A stretch of 64,000 bases of DNA from Acanthaster planci (lineage: Eukaryota > Echinodermata > Asteroidea > Valvatida > Acanthasteridae), in assembly GCF_001949145.1 (NCBI RefSeq), contig NW_019091380.1:1770231-1834230 (forward strand), read 5' to 3'. The stretch's first letter is position 1, and each line of letters begins with the position of its first letter. Below, one piece after another: positions 1-13,200 of the stretch. The notes under the pieces were generated by a model, which saw nothing but the letters and a program-made list of their open reading frames with translations, had not been told where the DNA came from and did no database searches. A program made the position numbers and the translations under genes.

Positions 1-119
1 CTACACCTCAGTCTAAATACGCTGAAAAACCAAGAGCTGTGTGACACAGAACCGCTCTTTTGTAAAGCCGTTTTGTACAGGACTTGATACGCAGTTGTTA
101 TCCAAATGATTTCGGATTG

Positions 120-965
120 AGTTTGCGACTAATGTCCCATTACCTTGTATACGATGGAGTAGTTAAAACCACCCGTCAGTAATTAGATTAGATACACCCA
201 AGCGGTCACCACCCTTAAACACAGATGTGATATGTGCACATTTCCAAGAACTAGGTAGCCGTCTATGTTACAATGGAAGTCAAAAACCCGTTGAAGAATA
301 ATTGAAATAGTACCAGCAGACTTCTTTAGAAGTAATGGCGTTAGGCCATCACGGCCGACGGCTTTCTGTTCTTCCAGATCCGCAAGAAGACGAAACACCG
401 CACCCTGAAGAATGTCAATTGTTTCAAGTACAGGAGTCGGTAATTCACAGCCAGTTGGGTCAACAGGCAGACTATCTGATAAAAAGACGGATTGAAAGAA
501 CTGTGCAAAACGTTGAGCGATGGCAGTTGGTTTGCTGATCACAATGTGGCTGTCTACCAAAACAGGGGATGGTGGATTACGTTTCCTGGAACGAACAAAA
601 GAAAAAAAAAGTTTCTTGTTGCCAGTCATAGAAGATAAATCGTTGAGGTATCGCCAGTAGGACATATTAATAGCACTCTTGACAATGTCACAGAGCAGCC
701 TGTAAGTGTTCCAGTGGGCAATGTAATTAAATTGCACAGTTTTTCTGATTATTATTAATTGTTTAATATCACGATTAATACAAGGTTTGATCCGTCTCTT
801 GCGACAAAGCAGGAATCGAATCCTTGGAAGCTGCATGAAAAATATCCATGAAGCCCTCCCATCTTTAATCAACATCCTAGCTGGGAATCAATGAATAAGT
901 CCCATTTAGCCAATTCCAATAGTCGATTAAAATGTTCAAAATCAGCTCTGGCGGTGACATTGTAA
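120..965 (-). mobile_element. LINE (CR1/L2-like) reverse transcriptase fragment
   Basis: Read on the minus strand, this holds the linker and the start of a non-LTR retrotransposon reverse transcriptase. Visible in order are a basic segment (CRKRRIKPCINRDIK), a 'YWRYLNDLSS...KLFFSFV' linker, 'FAQFFQSVF', the RT motif 'AVGRDGLTPLLLKKSA', and then, in another frame, 'SWKCAHITSVFKGGDR'. That order is typical of CR1/L2/jockey-like LINEs. Frame changes near 840-860 and 245 show that it is decayed. No endonuclease domain is seen, and the 3' part is lost or lies outside the window. It abuts the relic receptor copy 0 and may be what removed that copy's 5' half. The superfamily is certain enough; the clade is a guess. 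Confidence 0.75.
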
Positions 966-1009
966 ATCTAAATTAATTTTTTTAAGTGCTAGCTGAAAGA
1001 GCAAATTGA

Positions 1010-1619
1010 AGCCCTCAGGATGCATCCATATTTGTGCACAAAACCTATGGAATTTCCAGCGGTGTCACTGCAAACACTCTCAATTAATTCCTGACTCCCA
1101 TCTCGTTCAAACACGAACGCTGAGCGTGATGCCACCACGGCGTCATCGGATCAGTCAATAAATGCTATAAATGATTTTTCCACTGTGCGATCCAATCGAG
1201 GAGCGGAAGAGAGTTGCACAGCCTTTGGTTACTAATGGAACAAAGCAAAACTGAAGTGACCCCGGGAACAAAGTTACTGTCCAAAGTTACTCTCAAAGCT
1301 ACGGGATCTGTTCAAAAATACTTCCGTGCCGGAATCAGTGTTCAGAAAGAAGGGTTTGATTCCATAAGTGTGCAGACGCAGGGGGAAAGCTGCTTCTTTA
1401 AAATGGACAGTCTTTACTCTCCGAAAAATGGTTTTCTACATGTTTCCTTAGCTCTGTGCTAAAGTATACACCGATTATTTCAAGGCATTTGTAAATTTGT
1501 CAATGACTTGTATAATGCACTCGTCTTTAAAAACCGTTATTTTCTCTCCCTCCTTCCTTCAGACTGGAGGTAATACATTTAAAAACGCACATGAAGATCA
1601 GGGTGTTTTCTACCTGCAG
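1010..1619 (+). repeat. Relic of receptor-gene intron 3 (copy 0)
   Basis: This stretch is not coding. It matches the intron upstream of exon 4 in the intact receptor genes: the 'tttgtgcacaaa...gatttttcca' block also occurs near 46700, and the 'ggaacaaagctgaaa...ccctgggaacaaagtta' block recurs at 13790, 16050, 30415 and 46940. It shows that a fourth duplicated unit once lay here. Confidence 0.65.
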
Positions 1620-1691
1620 GATAACTTTCTAGCTGCTGCCACCCACGATACCGTTCTGATGTATGCCGACATTATCAATGAGATTGTGGCA
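1620..1691 (+). pseudogene. Relic exon 4 of a receptor ectodomain gene (copy 0)
   Basis: After an intact acceptor (ctgcag), 72 bases encode DNFLAAATHDTVLMYADIIN followed by EIVA. This is the start of exon 4 in genes A, B and C (16437, 30702 and 47311). Homology stops abruptly at 1691. The following bases match DNA that lies about 0.7 kb downstream of gene B (near 32740), so a deletion removed the rest of exon 4 and exons 5 and 6. Exons 1-3 are also missing from the window. The copy cannot encode a receptor domain. Confidence 0.75.
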
Positions 1692-4600
1692 ATCTGTGGC
1701 AATCATATAAACCACCATGTGACATTTTATCCTTAAAATGGAAACTATTCTCTTGTATTATCGTTTAGGGAACACACTGTTATGAATAGGAAAATTTCCT
1801 TTTCTGAAACCCCGGGATGTTTCTTCCAAGGATTCGCCTTTACACTTAGGCCTACGTCATGTTTGATATCCAGGGCAACGCAGGTTATCCACTTTGCATG
1901 TACCCTTTCTACCTAACTGAAAATTTGTTCCCTGTTAACTAGTTAACTCGAACTAGTTGTGCGTCAGGTCCTAACGTCGCCCCTCACGTCGTGATGTCTT
2001 CCTGTCCTCTCCATCTTGCATGATTTCTATCTGAACGTCGATATGTTGTGAGTGTCATCTTACACCTGTTCATGGCCCATAGAGACAACGTTCATTATAA
2101 GTGCGCATGCACACTTTATTTCCAAGCAGACAACAACGGTTTCTTGCCATGCGAGCATCGGAGACGACGTTTGTAACACAATTTTTTTTAAAGACTGACT
2201 TTCTGGAATATCAAAATGAGAAAGACTAATTTACCGAACAATAACATAGACTTGAAACCACAAACAGGATTAATTTTTCTTCCATTTGTAAGATTTGTAA
2301 ATATCAGTGATTTTTCTTTTACATCATTTTCATCGATTTCATGCATCGATGTCTTGTTTTAAATCCACCGGATAGAATTTTTAACATGTTGGGTCATTTT
2401 GAATCGTCGACAATTATATTGCCCAAACGGTGCACTCAAATCATGGGCGGAGATCTCAATCTACACTTTTTGTTGGTGCATAACGTGTTTATACATGTTT
2501 AACAACATTTATTTCAACACTGCCCTTGAAAGAGCTTTACACTGGCGTATGTCTTCACAGGATGACGTCACAGCAACAGTTCTCTCAGTTGTCCATGAAA
2601 ACATGGATAATTTTAAGTGTTTAGAAAAGTGCATTTTTAAATGCCTTTAACCCTATAGGAAAGTGAAAGATATTTCATTACATTGAAGAAGAGTACAAAA
2701 TTGCAGAAAATTGTGTTTGAGCATACACTGCGCTTTCACCCGCAACTCGTCGTCTTTCACTTAAAAAGGTCCGCCGTTACATCAGTGTATAATAAGGTCA
2801 TCCTTTTTTAACTTTTGGTAAATCATTAACCATGTACTGTAAGAATAAGATTTTAGGACATACATAAATAAATTCGATCTGTCACGGATTTTTCCTTAAT
2901 TAACAAATGTATGTTTCATACTACTTGGCGTGAAAATGTGGTTCAAATTCAAACTCCTTTTGCAAAATTTATATACTGCGGATTTAAAATTTCTGCATGA
3001 ATCGATTCAGGCATTCTTTGGTTTTCAGTAAATTTGCCTTTTATAGCTAGGTAAACCTATCTTACCAGAGAAAAATAATGGGAGTGCTTAAATACTTTCT
3101 GACGAATTGCACGTAATTACTAAGAAGATGCGTATAAGAAAATGCGTAATGAATTTTCAATTTGTCAGAAAACATTTAATTACTCTTGCGCTATTTCCTG
3201 AAGACCCATAATGTGATCAAAGCACGCGAAATCAGGTACCGCCTGGTGCTGTGCTGTTGATATATCAACAAAGTTTACGCATGTGCACTTTGGTTCTGAA
3301 TCCATGAACGTACAGACGTGTGGAGTTGGACTATAAGCACAGATTGGGCACCAACACCCAACACATATTCAATGAACTACAGCGGAAATCCTGTTTGGAT
3401 CGAGCACCCGGATGTCATATCCAAGAATTCTTTTTCTTCTCTACGTCTTTTCCCGAGCCACGGTGGACATTTTTGGCCGAACTTCACCGTGTGAGAGCGC
3501 ATCATGCTTTCGTTTGACTTCTATATTAGATTTTTTGTGAGAGTCATTTGTTAGCAAGGCATATTTGTTTTGTGCAGTTTTATGATATTTGCTACTTTGA
3601 CCTTTTGTGAGATTTAGTGATATTGTTAGTGATTATCAAATATTGTATTACATATACTGTCAGGATCTTCTGTTCCAAAGTTTACAGTCCTGATCCAAAA
3701 TGGTTTGAGTCAAACTATTTTTTGTGTGCATCATATTGATCATATTCACTGAAGTTGAAGTTTTCTCTCATATCAGACATCTATTTCCTGTAGCTACCCA
3801 GTAATAAAAATGATTACTAAGATTATTCCTTGTAGTACCGGAGCCAGATCTTTGGGCGGTGGTCTGCTGTGGCGATGGCGATCTGCCCAAACTCTTCCAT
3901 GAATATGTCAGCCAGAACCGGGGATATAGGGGATCCCATGGAGGTTCCAGCTGTTTGTTCATAGAATTTGTCCCGCCACTGGAAGCTGGCAGAATCGACG
4001 CAGGTGGTGAGGAGGTCTTACCTTTCAAGACTATGGATGCACTGAATGAAATACCTATAAAAACGTGCGAAGTTACCACACAAAGCAGAAATGTTTGAAA
4101 CAAATGAAAACAATGCTTTGCTAAAGTGAGTCAAACAAATTGTGGGTCAAAATGCAAAGTTGGGTCTAAGTATCTTAACTTAACACCGGGTTTGGACTGC
4201 CGTACCAGAGTCAAAGCAAACCAAAGAGCGACTCCAGTCGATCTGAATAAACCTTAGTTTCAGGGAGGCGTAATTATTTCAATCGGCATGCAACACTGGG
4301 GACCAGAATTAGATATACAGCTAGCTAGCAAACCAAGGTCATGACGCTCAGAAATCGTTGCATTTAATACGTTTTTCATTATTTTAGAAAACATATGGAC
4401 ATTAAATAAACATGAAACTGGCAAGCCAGGCCGTATTCATGAAACAATTGCATGTATTATGCATAGGATAATTTTGTCAACGTTTTGTTTTCATTAAGAG
4501 TGAGTTTTTGAAAAAAATGCTTTTGTTTTGGGGACTTTTAAAAACTTAATACAATTACAAAGACCGTCACAACTGTCAACATTGTCTCCAGGAAACGAAT

Positions 4601-5040
4601 AACATTAACGTCAGCCATAACGTTTTAACTTTTCCTGCTCTAATTCTGATCTTTCTAATAATTATTTGTAAATCCATTCTAAGATACATTACATCAATCA
4701 TTAGTACGTGCTTGCTTGTGACGAATTTGGGGCTTACACTTATTACGTGAGACTAGTTCCTACATACACTGATTTTCTATTTGCTCTTTTTCATTTTTTT
4801 CTCAAATAAATATGACAGAAACTAATTCAAATTGATGAATGGAGGAAACAAGAAAAAAGGAAAATCAACTCCTGCAACTCAGGACATGTATTTTGCAAGG
4901 ACAGGGGACGGAAGTGAAAGAAAACAGTGTCGGCATCCTCTATATAAACACCATGAAGGATGTAAGACAGCACGACGCGACGGGCGACGGCACTACGCGA
5001 CGTACAACGTAATGCAAGAAGGCGACACAATAACAGTTGG
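1692..5040. repeat. Duplicated 3' flank of receptor unit 0
   Basis: No gene is seen. Several blocks are homologous to flanks of the other units. 1715-1830 matches 32745-32870. 2260-3600 matches 18620-20000, including the 'gagccacggtggacat' block at 3453 and 19866. 3660-3770 matches 20715-20825. 4110-4480 matches 22560-22800 and 38270-38660. The short ORFs here are not conserved between units and are not called as genes. Confidence 0.6.
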
Positions 5041-5049
5041 CCTTATCTG

Positions 5050-5640
5050 AGGCTCTTTAAAAGAAAGATACGCCTTGCCAAAAATGCGATGCCGTTCCGA
5101 AAAATGCGACCCCAAAAAACAATGCCACACCGAAAAAAAATCGAAACAGACAAAAAAATCCAATGCCCCCAAATGGGACGACTGGAGACAACGACGCCGA
5201 AAAAGAATGCTATAGCGGGACAAAAATGGGATGCCGAAAAAAAAAGCGACGCTGAAAAATCGCTGAAGTGTGGGCCAAGGCCTTTGGCACACATGGAACA
5301 CAATAGAAAGGCGCCCATGGCTTCGCCACTTGCATTTGCTTTTTTTCGCGTTGAAAATGAGCATCTGGGCGCCACGCAAGGCTTGACCAAAGCTTCCATG
5401 GCTGAGAGCAAGATATCAGCGTTATCGCAAAACCAGTCTGGTTGTGTTTGAGTACGCTGGGTAAGGTGGTGACAGTGAAGTCCGGTGGAGACTGAAGTTC
5501 CATCAGAGGGAATGGAACTGGTATGACCTTGAGGAACTCTCGAAACTTTAGTGACACAGGCAATGTCATGACTAGCCAAGGTGTCGACCTAAAGGTTTGC
5601 TTTGGCTGAGCATGATGAAACATTTTAGGTTGCATTTTGA
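5050..5640. other. Unassigned stretch with A-rich degenerate repeats and open frames
   Basis: 5085-5270 consists of loosely repeated 'gatgcc...ccgaaaaaa' units of about 15-20 bases. 5300-5635 stays open in several frames on the minus strand, the longest 141 codons, but I recognise no domain and no counterpart appears in the other receptor units. It may be a transposon fragment or chance openness caused by composition. Confidence 0.3.
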
Positions 5641-6339
5641 TCTTACAACGATAACTTTTTTATGTATAATGTTTCATCGTTTGTGTTTGTCCGCAAAAAT
5701 GAGACAACTGAAAAACGTCCGGCCTGACAACCCCTGGAAAAAACTCCTGGATCCGCCCCTGCGATATGCACTTAACGTATAGCGCGACCCAGCTGCGTGC
5801 AGGACTCATGAGGTCTATATAAGACACATCACAGTACAGTGTGAAAGTGTAACAGAAATAGAAAACATTTAGGTCACGTGTAGTATTTTCAAAAAATAAT
5901 AAATACGTAACCCTTTCAAAAACACGTAGATTTAATATTTACCCCATTACTTGTGACCCCCAAATGAATACAAAGATCCTACGTTTCCCCGCCCACAAAA
6001 GATCCCCTTTTGCCTGTTTGCCCTCCTAGGCTGATTGGATGACGTCATCGCCAGAACACTGACACGTGCAGTGTACATGTACATAGTACATGCAGTATCA
6101 CACGCTTCAATAGACCGCTTTGTTTTGATGTAGCTTGGCCTACAGACAAACACTCTCTCAGTTCAAGGTAGAAATAAAACGACACAGTCCTGCCGTGTAT
6201 TTCTTAAACTGGGACCATGTTTGCCTGTGGGCCAAGCAACATCAAACACAACGTGGTCTATTGCTAAAACTTCGTCGCTACAACTTTGTTACTCAACGTA
6301 TCGTATTGGTGCGCAAGGGCAATCTAGTCTCACGCGATC

Positions 6340-6595
6340 AAATTAACAAGTCGGTGATATGTAAATATTAAGTTTATGCAAATATGCAGACCAACAATTT
6401 ATAGCTTTAATTTAGCTGGCCTGGCACTGCATGTTTGGGGATTTGAATAAAAAATCCAGGTACCATTCAAAAAGAACTCATTTAGTAATTGCTCTGCAAA
6501 AGCAAAAAGTTGGCATTAACAGTCGGCCACGTGTTTCCAAAGGAAAAGGTAGATATAACGCATCGCTATAGCACGAGGGTGTAATCACGGGCACA
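6340..6595 (+). promoter_or_regulatory. Conserved upstream region of gene A
   Basis: About 250 bases before the gene A start are conserved with the regions before genes B and C. Shared blocks include 'aatttatagctttNNttt', 'ggNaccattcaaaNNgaac', 'attgctctgcaaaagcaa' and 'gcatcgNNatagcacgagg' just before the ATG. The TATAAA seen in B and C is degenerate here (tatgtaaata). Conservation of non-coding DNA next to the start suggests core promoter plus 5' UTR; duplication age alone could also explain it. Confidence 0.45.
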
Positions 6596-7250
6596 ATGTC
6601 TGCAGCACTGATTTACACATTCTCGCTTTTCTTGGTGGTAGTTCGTGCCACTGTTGATGTCAAAGTGGGCATGCTGCACTATTCGCCCCATCATGACACC
6701 TTTATTGGTACATTCTACTTTTTTCCAGCCTCCCAAATCGCCTTTGAGACCGTCGCTAAACGCTTGGAAACGGGTCAGTACCAGAACTTTAACATGTCCT
6801 ACATCAGCACCGATGAGTGCTGCACACGCCCTGTGCGGTCTTCAGGGGCACTAGCCGCGTCCATGTACTACGACCATGGAGTAGATGCTTTCCTTGGTCC
6901 AGCCAAGAGCGGTGAAATGACAGCCGTAGCTGACATGGCAGCTTATTGGAACCTTCCAGTGATCACCGCCGCTGAAAGCTCTTTTCATCTTGCAGACAAG
7001 GCGCGTTTCGCAACTCTGACCCGCACATTCCCCGCGACGACGTCGGTGAGCAAATACCTAGCTTCTATTTTCCAACAGCAAAGTTGTGTGGTGCTACGGG
7101 GATTCGAGAGGCCGCGTTTCTTTGAACACAGCATTCCACCCTCTATTACCGCTGCCCTTCAAGCTGCTGGGGTCACTGTGATCGAGGTTTTCGCTGACAA
7201 CTATAACACTCTTGATCAGGCACTGAGGGAAGCTGCCTCGTGGAGTAATG
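6596..7250 (+). CDS. Gene A exon 1 (signal peptide and N-terminal lobe)
   Basis: The ATG sits at the same place as in B and C (cacaATGTC). It encodes a signal peptide (MSAALIYTFSLFLVVVRA) and about 200 residues of the N-terminal receptor lobe, with an N-glycosylation sequon at NMS and the Cys pair in DECCTRP. The exon ends in phase 1 at a good donor (ATG|GTGAGT). A 9-base in-frame deletion relative to gene B removes three residues in the QQHQWTSC segment. Confidence 0.8.
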
Positions 7251-10200
7251 GTGAGTGTGGCTCTTTACGATGAAGGCACTCTGGGGGTTGAAGCTCCTGT
7301 CAAAACATTTTTGAGCAACTCAAACAGATTACCTGTCGGTAAACTCTCAATTCTCAGGATGTTTTAAATTTTAGGATTGTCTTTACATGAGAATTTTGCT
7401 TGTTGATGTGAGGGGTTGAGCCTGCCAACGAGAACCCTCTCCAAACAACCTTCCTTGTGCTACTTTACCAAAAACATATCCTCATATCTCAAGCATAGAC
7501 TGGACTGCACATCAAGAAAATATTATATTTCACATCAAATGCACATGCCAGTAGTGAATGCTTCGTTTCGATAGGAGAGTCTCAAAGCTTTTGACATTTG
7601 GGACAGATTCTGATACTATTGAAACGTCCGGCCCCGTGTTAATTAGTTGGTCTGTAAGCAGTGTGCAACCTTTTTTATATTTTTATTTTTGCTGATATTT
7701 GACTATTAATTCAAAAAATTTATTCAGTGAGGATGATACCATCCCCCAAATTCTCCAAGCCTCAAATCTTGTATATTCTCAGATGTAAAACATTAATCAA
7801 ACAAGAACAATATTGCAACGATAATGCACCAGAGCCAAATCATTTCAATAATTTTATCATGAGACTCTTGTACCAATTAACACTACACTTGCTTGACAAC
7901 TATATAAACATAATCTAGAAATGTTCCCTTTCTTACTAGTCCAAAACTGTAAAACCCTTGTAGGCCAAATCTCCATCGTACTTCATAGGTAAATCATCGA
8001 AAACCTTTCGTTGGTCTTTTTTGTTTTTTTTTTTTATTTCAACCCCGCCTTGGGAACGAAATCTATTCTGGCTAGATGAAGAAAAAGACATAGAAAACCC
8101 CTGCCCGGTGTATGCCTGCCTGCTTTCTTTATCTTTAAACTGCATGTATTTCTGTGACGACACTCCTTCGATCAAAGTGTAAATTATTCTAATGAATCTA
8201 CAGCAAACTGTGGATTTGTAACTTATGAAATCTACAATTATGGTATCAAAACAATTACGGTAGATTCGCTACGAATCGATGGTTTCTGTTGTTTACAACA
8301 ACTGTAGATTCATAAGAAACCTACAGTTATTGTCTTAGGAATTCGGTATCAACGAGGAAAGCATCCTCACGTCCACCCCTCCCCTCGTTTCGCTCATACA
8401 AAGTGTGACCGAAGAGTTGGCTTGGGCAAAAAAAACATGCCTTTGTGCTGTCGGGAGACTGATTTGACTGGGCCTCGTAATAGCTTAACTGGAACGCCCA
8501 ATCCCGGCCCTATTGTGTAAGTTTGCCTTTCTCCATAGAAAATGACATAGGTAGGTATCCCTCGTGTTTTCACGATCAATGATTTATAAAGCAAAATTTT
8601 CAACAAGGATTTGAATTTTCTCTTCACCTTTCAATGAGGAATTATTTTGATGTGTTTTGCCTACTTTTCTGTTTCTACGTTTTGCCCACTCTTTTCTTAT
8701 AATGTCGGATTATAGCTTAATTGAATTGACACAAACTCGGGTATATCTTCTAGTTGTTCCAAGATCATACCGGTTGTGAGGTAACAGATCTGTTAGAATC
8801 GCTTGTCCGCGAGTGTACGGTCCGGCACATATATATAATCATGCTTGAAAAGCTAGCCGGTAAATTTTCTTGTATTTCTAATATTTGTAGCGCTATAAGT
8901 AATTTAGGTGGAAATGTGCGCTTTATATAGAAATTCTTAAATGTTATTATTGAACTCCAAAATTGGCATCGTCATTTGAATGCCAAGTTGCTCAGTCTCC
9001 CAAGGAAACACAATCTTAGTGAGGGGCATTTGGGAATGATTCACAGATAAGAACATGTAATTATCAGTGAAGCTCATTTTGAGTGGTTTGTAAAGTGGTT
9101 CGATAACCATACTTTCACTAGGTTGATACAGCATTCCTCAATTTCATAGAGTCTTGTGGTGGTTTTAGTCCGGAAGGTTTTGTTGCAATGGCCCACGTAT
9201 AATAATGAATCCAAGGTGCAAGATGATGAGAACACAGGTATATATATCCAGCACTGAGTGTCGACTGCACAAATACTCTCGTGAAGTTGATATAGCATTC
9301 CTCAATTTCACAGAGTCCTGTGGTGGTTTTAGTCAGGAAGGTTTTGTTGCAATGGCCCACGTATAATAATGAATCCAAGGTGCAAGATGATGAGAATACA
9401 GGTATATATATCCAGCACTGAGTGTCGACTGCACAAATACTCTCGTGAAGTTGATATAGCATTCCTCAATTTCACAGAGTCCTGTGGTGGTTTTAGTCAG
9501 GAAGGTTTTGTTGCAATGGCCCACGTATAATAATGAATCCAAGGTGCAAGATGAAGAGAGTACAGGTATATATATCCAGCACTGAGTGTCGACTGCAAAA
9601 ATACCCTCATGAAGTTGATATAGCATCCCTCAATCTCATAGAGTCCTGTGGTGGTTTTAGGCCGATAGGTTTGGCTGCAATGACACACGTGTGATAATGA
9701 CTCCAAGGCGCAAGAGAAACAGAAGCGAGTATGTGTCTAGCAAAACTCGTGCACGTTAATTAATTAATGGAACAAAGGTGTGCACTCAGGCGAGGGCTAA
9801 GGGCATAGACTCGGGCCTCCATGTTCGTGTAACAAACATAGTTTGGGAAATAGTTTAAGTCAGAGAATAGACTCAGAACTGTAGATTCATGCAAGAATCT
9901 ACAGTTCCTCGTCCATTCTCCTTGACAGAGCTTTGTTGGAAACGAATCGGCAGGCGTACGCGCCATTACGCAGAGACAGTAGGTAGAGGCCCATAGTAAC
10001 GAAGTTTTGCATGGAACCCATTGCAAGGTAGCTCTTTTGTTCCACGGCGAAACCTCCTTTGCACAGGGTCAATTTGCTTACCATAAGCGAAAATGGGCGC
10101 TTACGATAGCAACCAATTCTTTCACGGCCTAAAAAAAATCTTGCTACCTACGGTGAGCGGGAAATATTTGTCAATGCGCACGCGCGTGTTACAATCGTCT

Positions 10201-13200
10201 GCTGAAAAAAGGGCATTTGCCGTCTACTACTAGGAGTAATGTAGGCTGGAAGCGTAAAACCGAAGAAAAAATGTTCCTCGTTTACTAGTGCAAGGGACAT
10301 TGCTTTATCAACCTCTTACAATAAAAAGCGACAAACCTTTGAGAACCCTTTATTTTGAACAAACTTAACAACGAGGGTTTTTTTCTTCAGGTTTAAATCT
10401 GTACCTGGTCCAAATTTGTTCTGAGGAAAGGATTTTGTAGGTCGCGAATCATGCATGGTCTTCTTTCTCGAAAATGGTGACTGGCGGCTGCGACCGATCG
10501 CCATTTTAAATCGGCCCATAAAGCGCCGAATTTCTGCGCTAGCGTTTTAAGCGTAGAATCCTCGATTACGGAGCCATGAAATAGATTCTGTGCTAACGGT
10601 GCCTCGTAAGCGCAGAATTAGTTTCACACTAAACAGCATTGTGCAATTAGGCCCAGCTGATCCTGTGCAACAAAAGTATATTTGCCCGCAAGATGGCGGC
10701 CACGTGAGCCTTTATAGTTTCATGCTCTACTGTTCCTATGATGATAGACCGTTTTTACCCACGTGACTGGATTGCACTAGATGTAAACAATACCACCATG
10801 TGTGGACCGCCGTGGCCACGGTGAGCCTAAATATTCCTACGAGCAGCTTCAACCACGTGTAAGCGCATGTGCGAACGATGCGTGCTTGACTAGTTGATCT
10901 TGAATAGGTAGATTAACGTCACAACACTATCCATTCACTACCATCACAACACATCATAGGTCCAGCACGATCGGGATATCAAAGGAAAAAAGGTGCAGCT
11001 CTGTATGTATACAAACTGATTTGCCCAGCTACCTATTTTTCCTACTAACAGTAGTATCTATTGCACTTTTGTGTAACAACACACATGATAGGTATCTCTT
11101 TTGCCTTTTCGATATCAGTTTGTTTGTTTGGTTTTCAGTGATATTTATTTGCACCTCCCCTGTCCGTGACATAATGGTTCACGCCTACCGTCTGGGCTAC
11201 AAGGCGGACTCACACACGTTTCTGTACTGGTACCCTGTCGAGAAAGAGAGTTGGCAAACGAGTTCCCAGGTAACTAGCTACAAGACCATATCCGGATATT
11301 TTTTTGGTGGGGAGTCGGAATTTTTTTTTTTGGGGGGAGCATCATTTAATTGCCATAAAATTGTCGCCGATGGTGAAGCCAGTTGATCTATTTATTAACC
11401 ATACACGAAAAAGTAAGAAACCACATGCTTTATGCCTTTTAGTGGGTCTTTGAACAATAGACGTATGTGCCACTAAAATTAAACAAAATCATTAAAGATG
11501 TTGTTCAACGATGGAGGATATTTGTGNATTCTTGTCATCCGATGAATATTAAAATGATTATTAGAACCGTATCTCCCGGACTGGATTACTGAAACAAGTC
11601 ATCATCTGTATGAAATCATCGAGGGCAGCGTGTGAATCTGCCAAACTTATGACGCGATACGAGTAGTTCCGGCGGGGTATTTTGAATCACACCGCGCGGC
11701 GCGGTCCATGCAGTAATCGTACACGAAGTTACGCAATAAAACATACCGTCGGGGTTCTGAAGTCTCGTCATGTCCTCCCGGGACCATACCACCATTTCTA
11801 TAACTGCATCTGCTTCCTAGTTCAGACTAAAACTGGTTTAGCGAAATGGCTTGTCAACACTATTCTCATCGTAAGAGTGAGACAAAACCGATTGATAATC
11901 AGCATCGTTGTCAGAGAACAGACCAACGCCGACTGGTAGGCTTTCAGCCCTTCTTTATTGTGCCCGTGCTATACAGCAGCAAACAGTCGTAGTTAGTCTG
12001 ATTCCCACGTGCTGCGTCATACTAAAAATGAAACTGAGGACTGTTGTCTTGAGTCCGCCGGACCCCCAAACTGCGAACGTTTCCTCGTATTGAATTTCAA
12101 ATACACACTCACTTTCAACAAATGAGACCTTGTATCTGTGACATGGGAAACTTTACAGTATAAGACATATTGCAGAAAAATGTCCTTCATCGTAGAACTA
12201 CATCTTTATGAAAACATCACAAAAGAATATGGGTTTGAGCCACGAAATTCTAGACAATGAAATTAAGTAGAAATATTTTCTTTAAAAGGTGTAAAATCAG
12301 TCGGTCACGTCCACTGTCTAGCTGTCATTCAAAATATCCGGTTCAAATACGCTGGTATGTGAGGACGGTTTCAAAGCAGTTGTCTCTTGCACCAACTGCC
12401 CAACATTTGCATTTCTCTACCCGTTTCAGTTTCAAAATCTCAACGAGGAAGAGACAGAAGCCATGAAGGCGCTGGTGGTGTTGCACCCAGAACTTCCAAA
12501 GCCGGACGAAGCTTACAGGCAATTTCAAAGCGAGTTACGGGAACGCCAGCGGGCTTTGTACGGCAAGACTCAGATCGAGGTATGCCACCATCTCTTGCTT
12601 TAAGAATGCAGTTTAAACTTCCACGGAATTATGGGAACCTTTTACCACTGTTGCCCTACAACTCTGTACGCAAATTAAAACCAACGAGTATTTTTTCATG
12701 GTCTGTAGTGGTCAATAAGCCGTTTGCGAGTTAAATTTGAATAAAATCTGGTGCACTTAGTTATCTAACTGCACATAAATATAACGTTTTGAATTCCCCA
12801 GACTAAAGACACTGTTGCTATACCTCGTGATTCGGGGCAAGCTTTCGCATAGTAACCACCATCTCTGGAATAGACTGGTTCCTTTGCGCTCTCCTTATCC
12901 ATTGAGAACAGTGGACTGTTGCAAGGCGTCTCTTATGTAACTAAGCAAAAGCTTTTAGTAAGGAGAATTCAAGTTCAGTGTACCAATTTTGGGTCAAAGT
13001 AAACTCGCAAAAGGCTTATTGCAGCCTTCTTCCGTGCAGCCTTGTTCCCCAGATGAAGAGCTATTAATAGGAAGAGGTGCAACATATTGCGTCGGTGAAC
13101 ATGAACAATTTGCACACATTAGCTGCATGTTGAACGCTACACGTGAACACATTTTTGGTTCCACGTTTGAAGTTGGCACTTCTCCCTCTATATGCAGCAC

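Larger units (their letters stand above)
7251..11138. other. Gene A intron 1, expanded by insertions
   Basis: At 3.9 kb this intron is ten or more times longer than its counterparts in B (226 bases) and C (395 bases). It holds a 164-bp tandem repeat, small hairpins with the AACTGTAGATTC motif and GC-richer blocks (10.1-10.9 kb) that look like unidentified repeats. No coding exon is recognised between 7251 and 11138. Confidence 0.5.

Noticed and set aside
5043-5635. Overlapping 120-178 codon ORFs on both strands
   Set aside because: Several frames are open at once because of A-rich repeats and composition; no domain is recognised, so no gene is called.
9074-9706. Series of minus-strand ORFs with repeated MLYQLHESICAV text
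   Set aside because: They come from the 164-bp tandem repeat, whose period is not divisible by three, and lack real ATG starts or splice context.
9122-9720. CRISPR-like array
   Set aside because: Head-to-tail repeat without short repeats separated by unique spacers, and the genome is eukaryotic.
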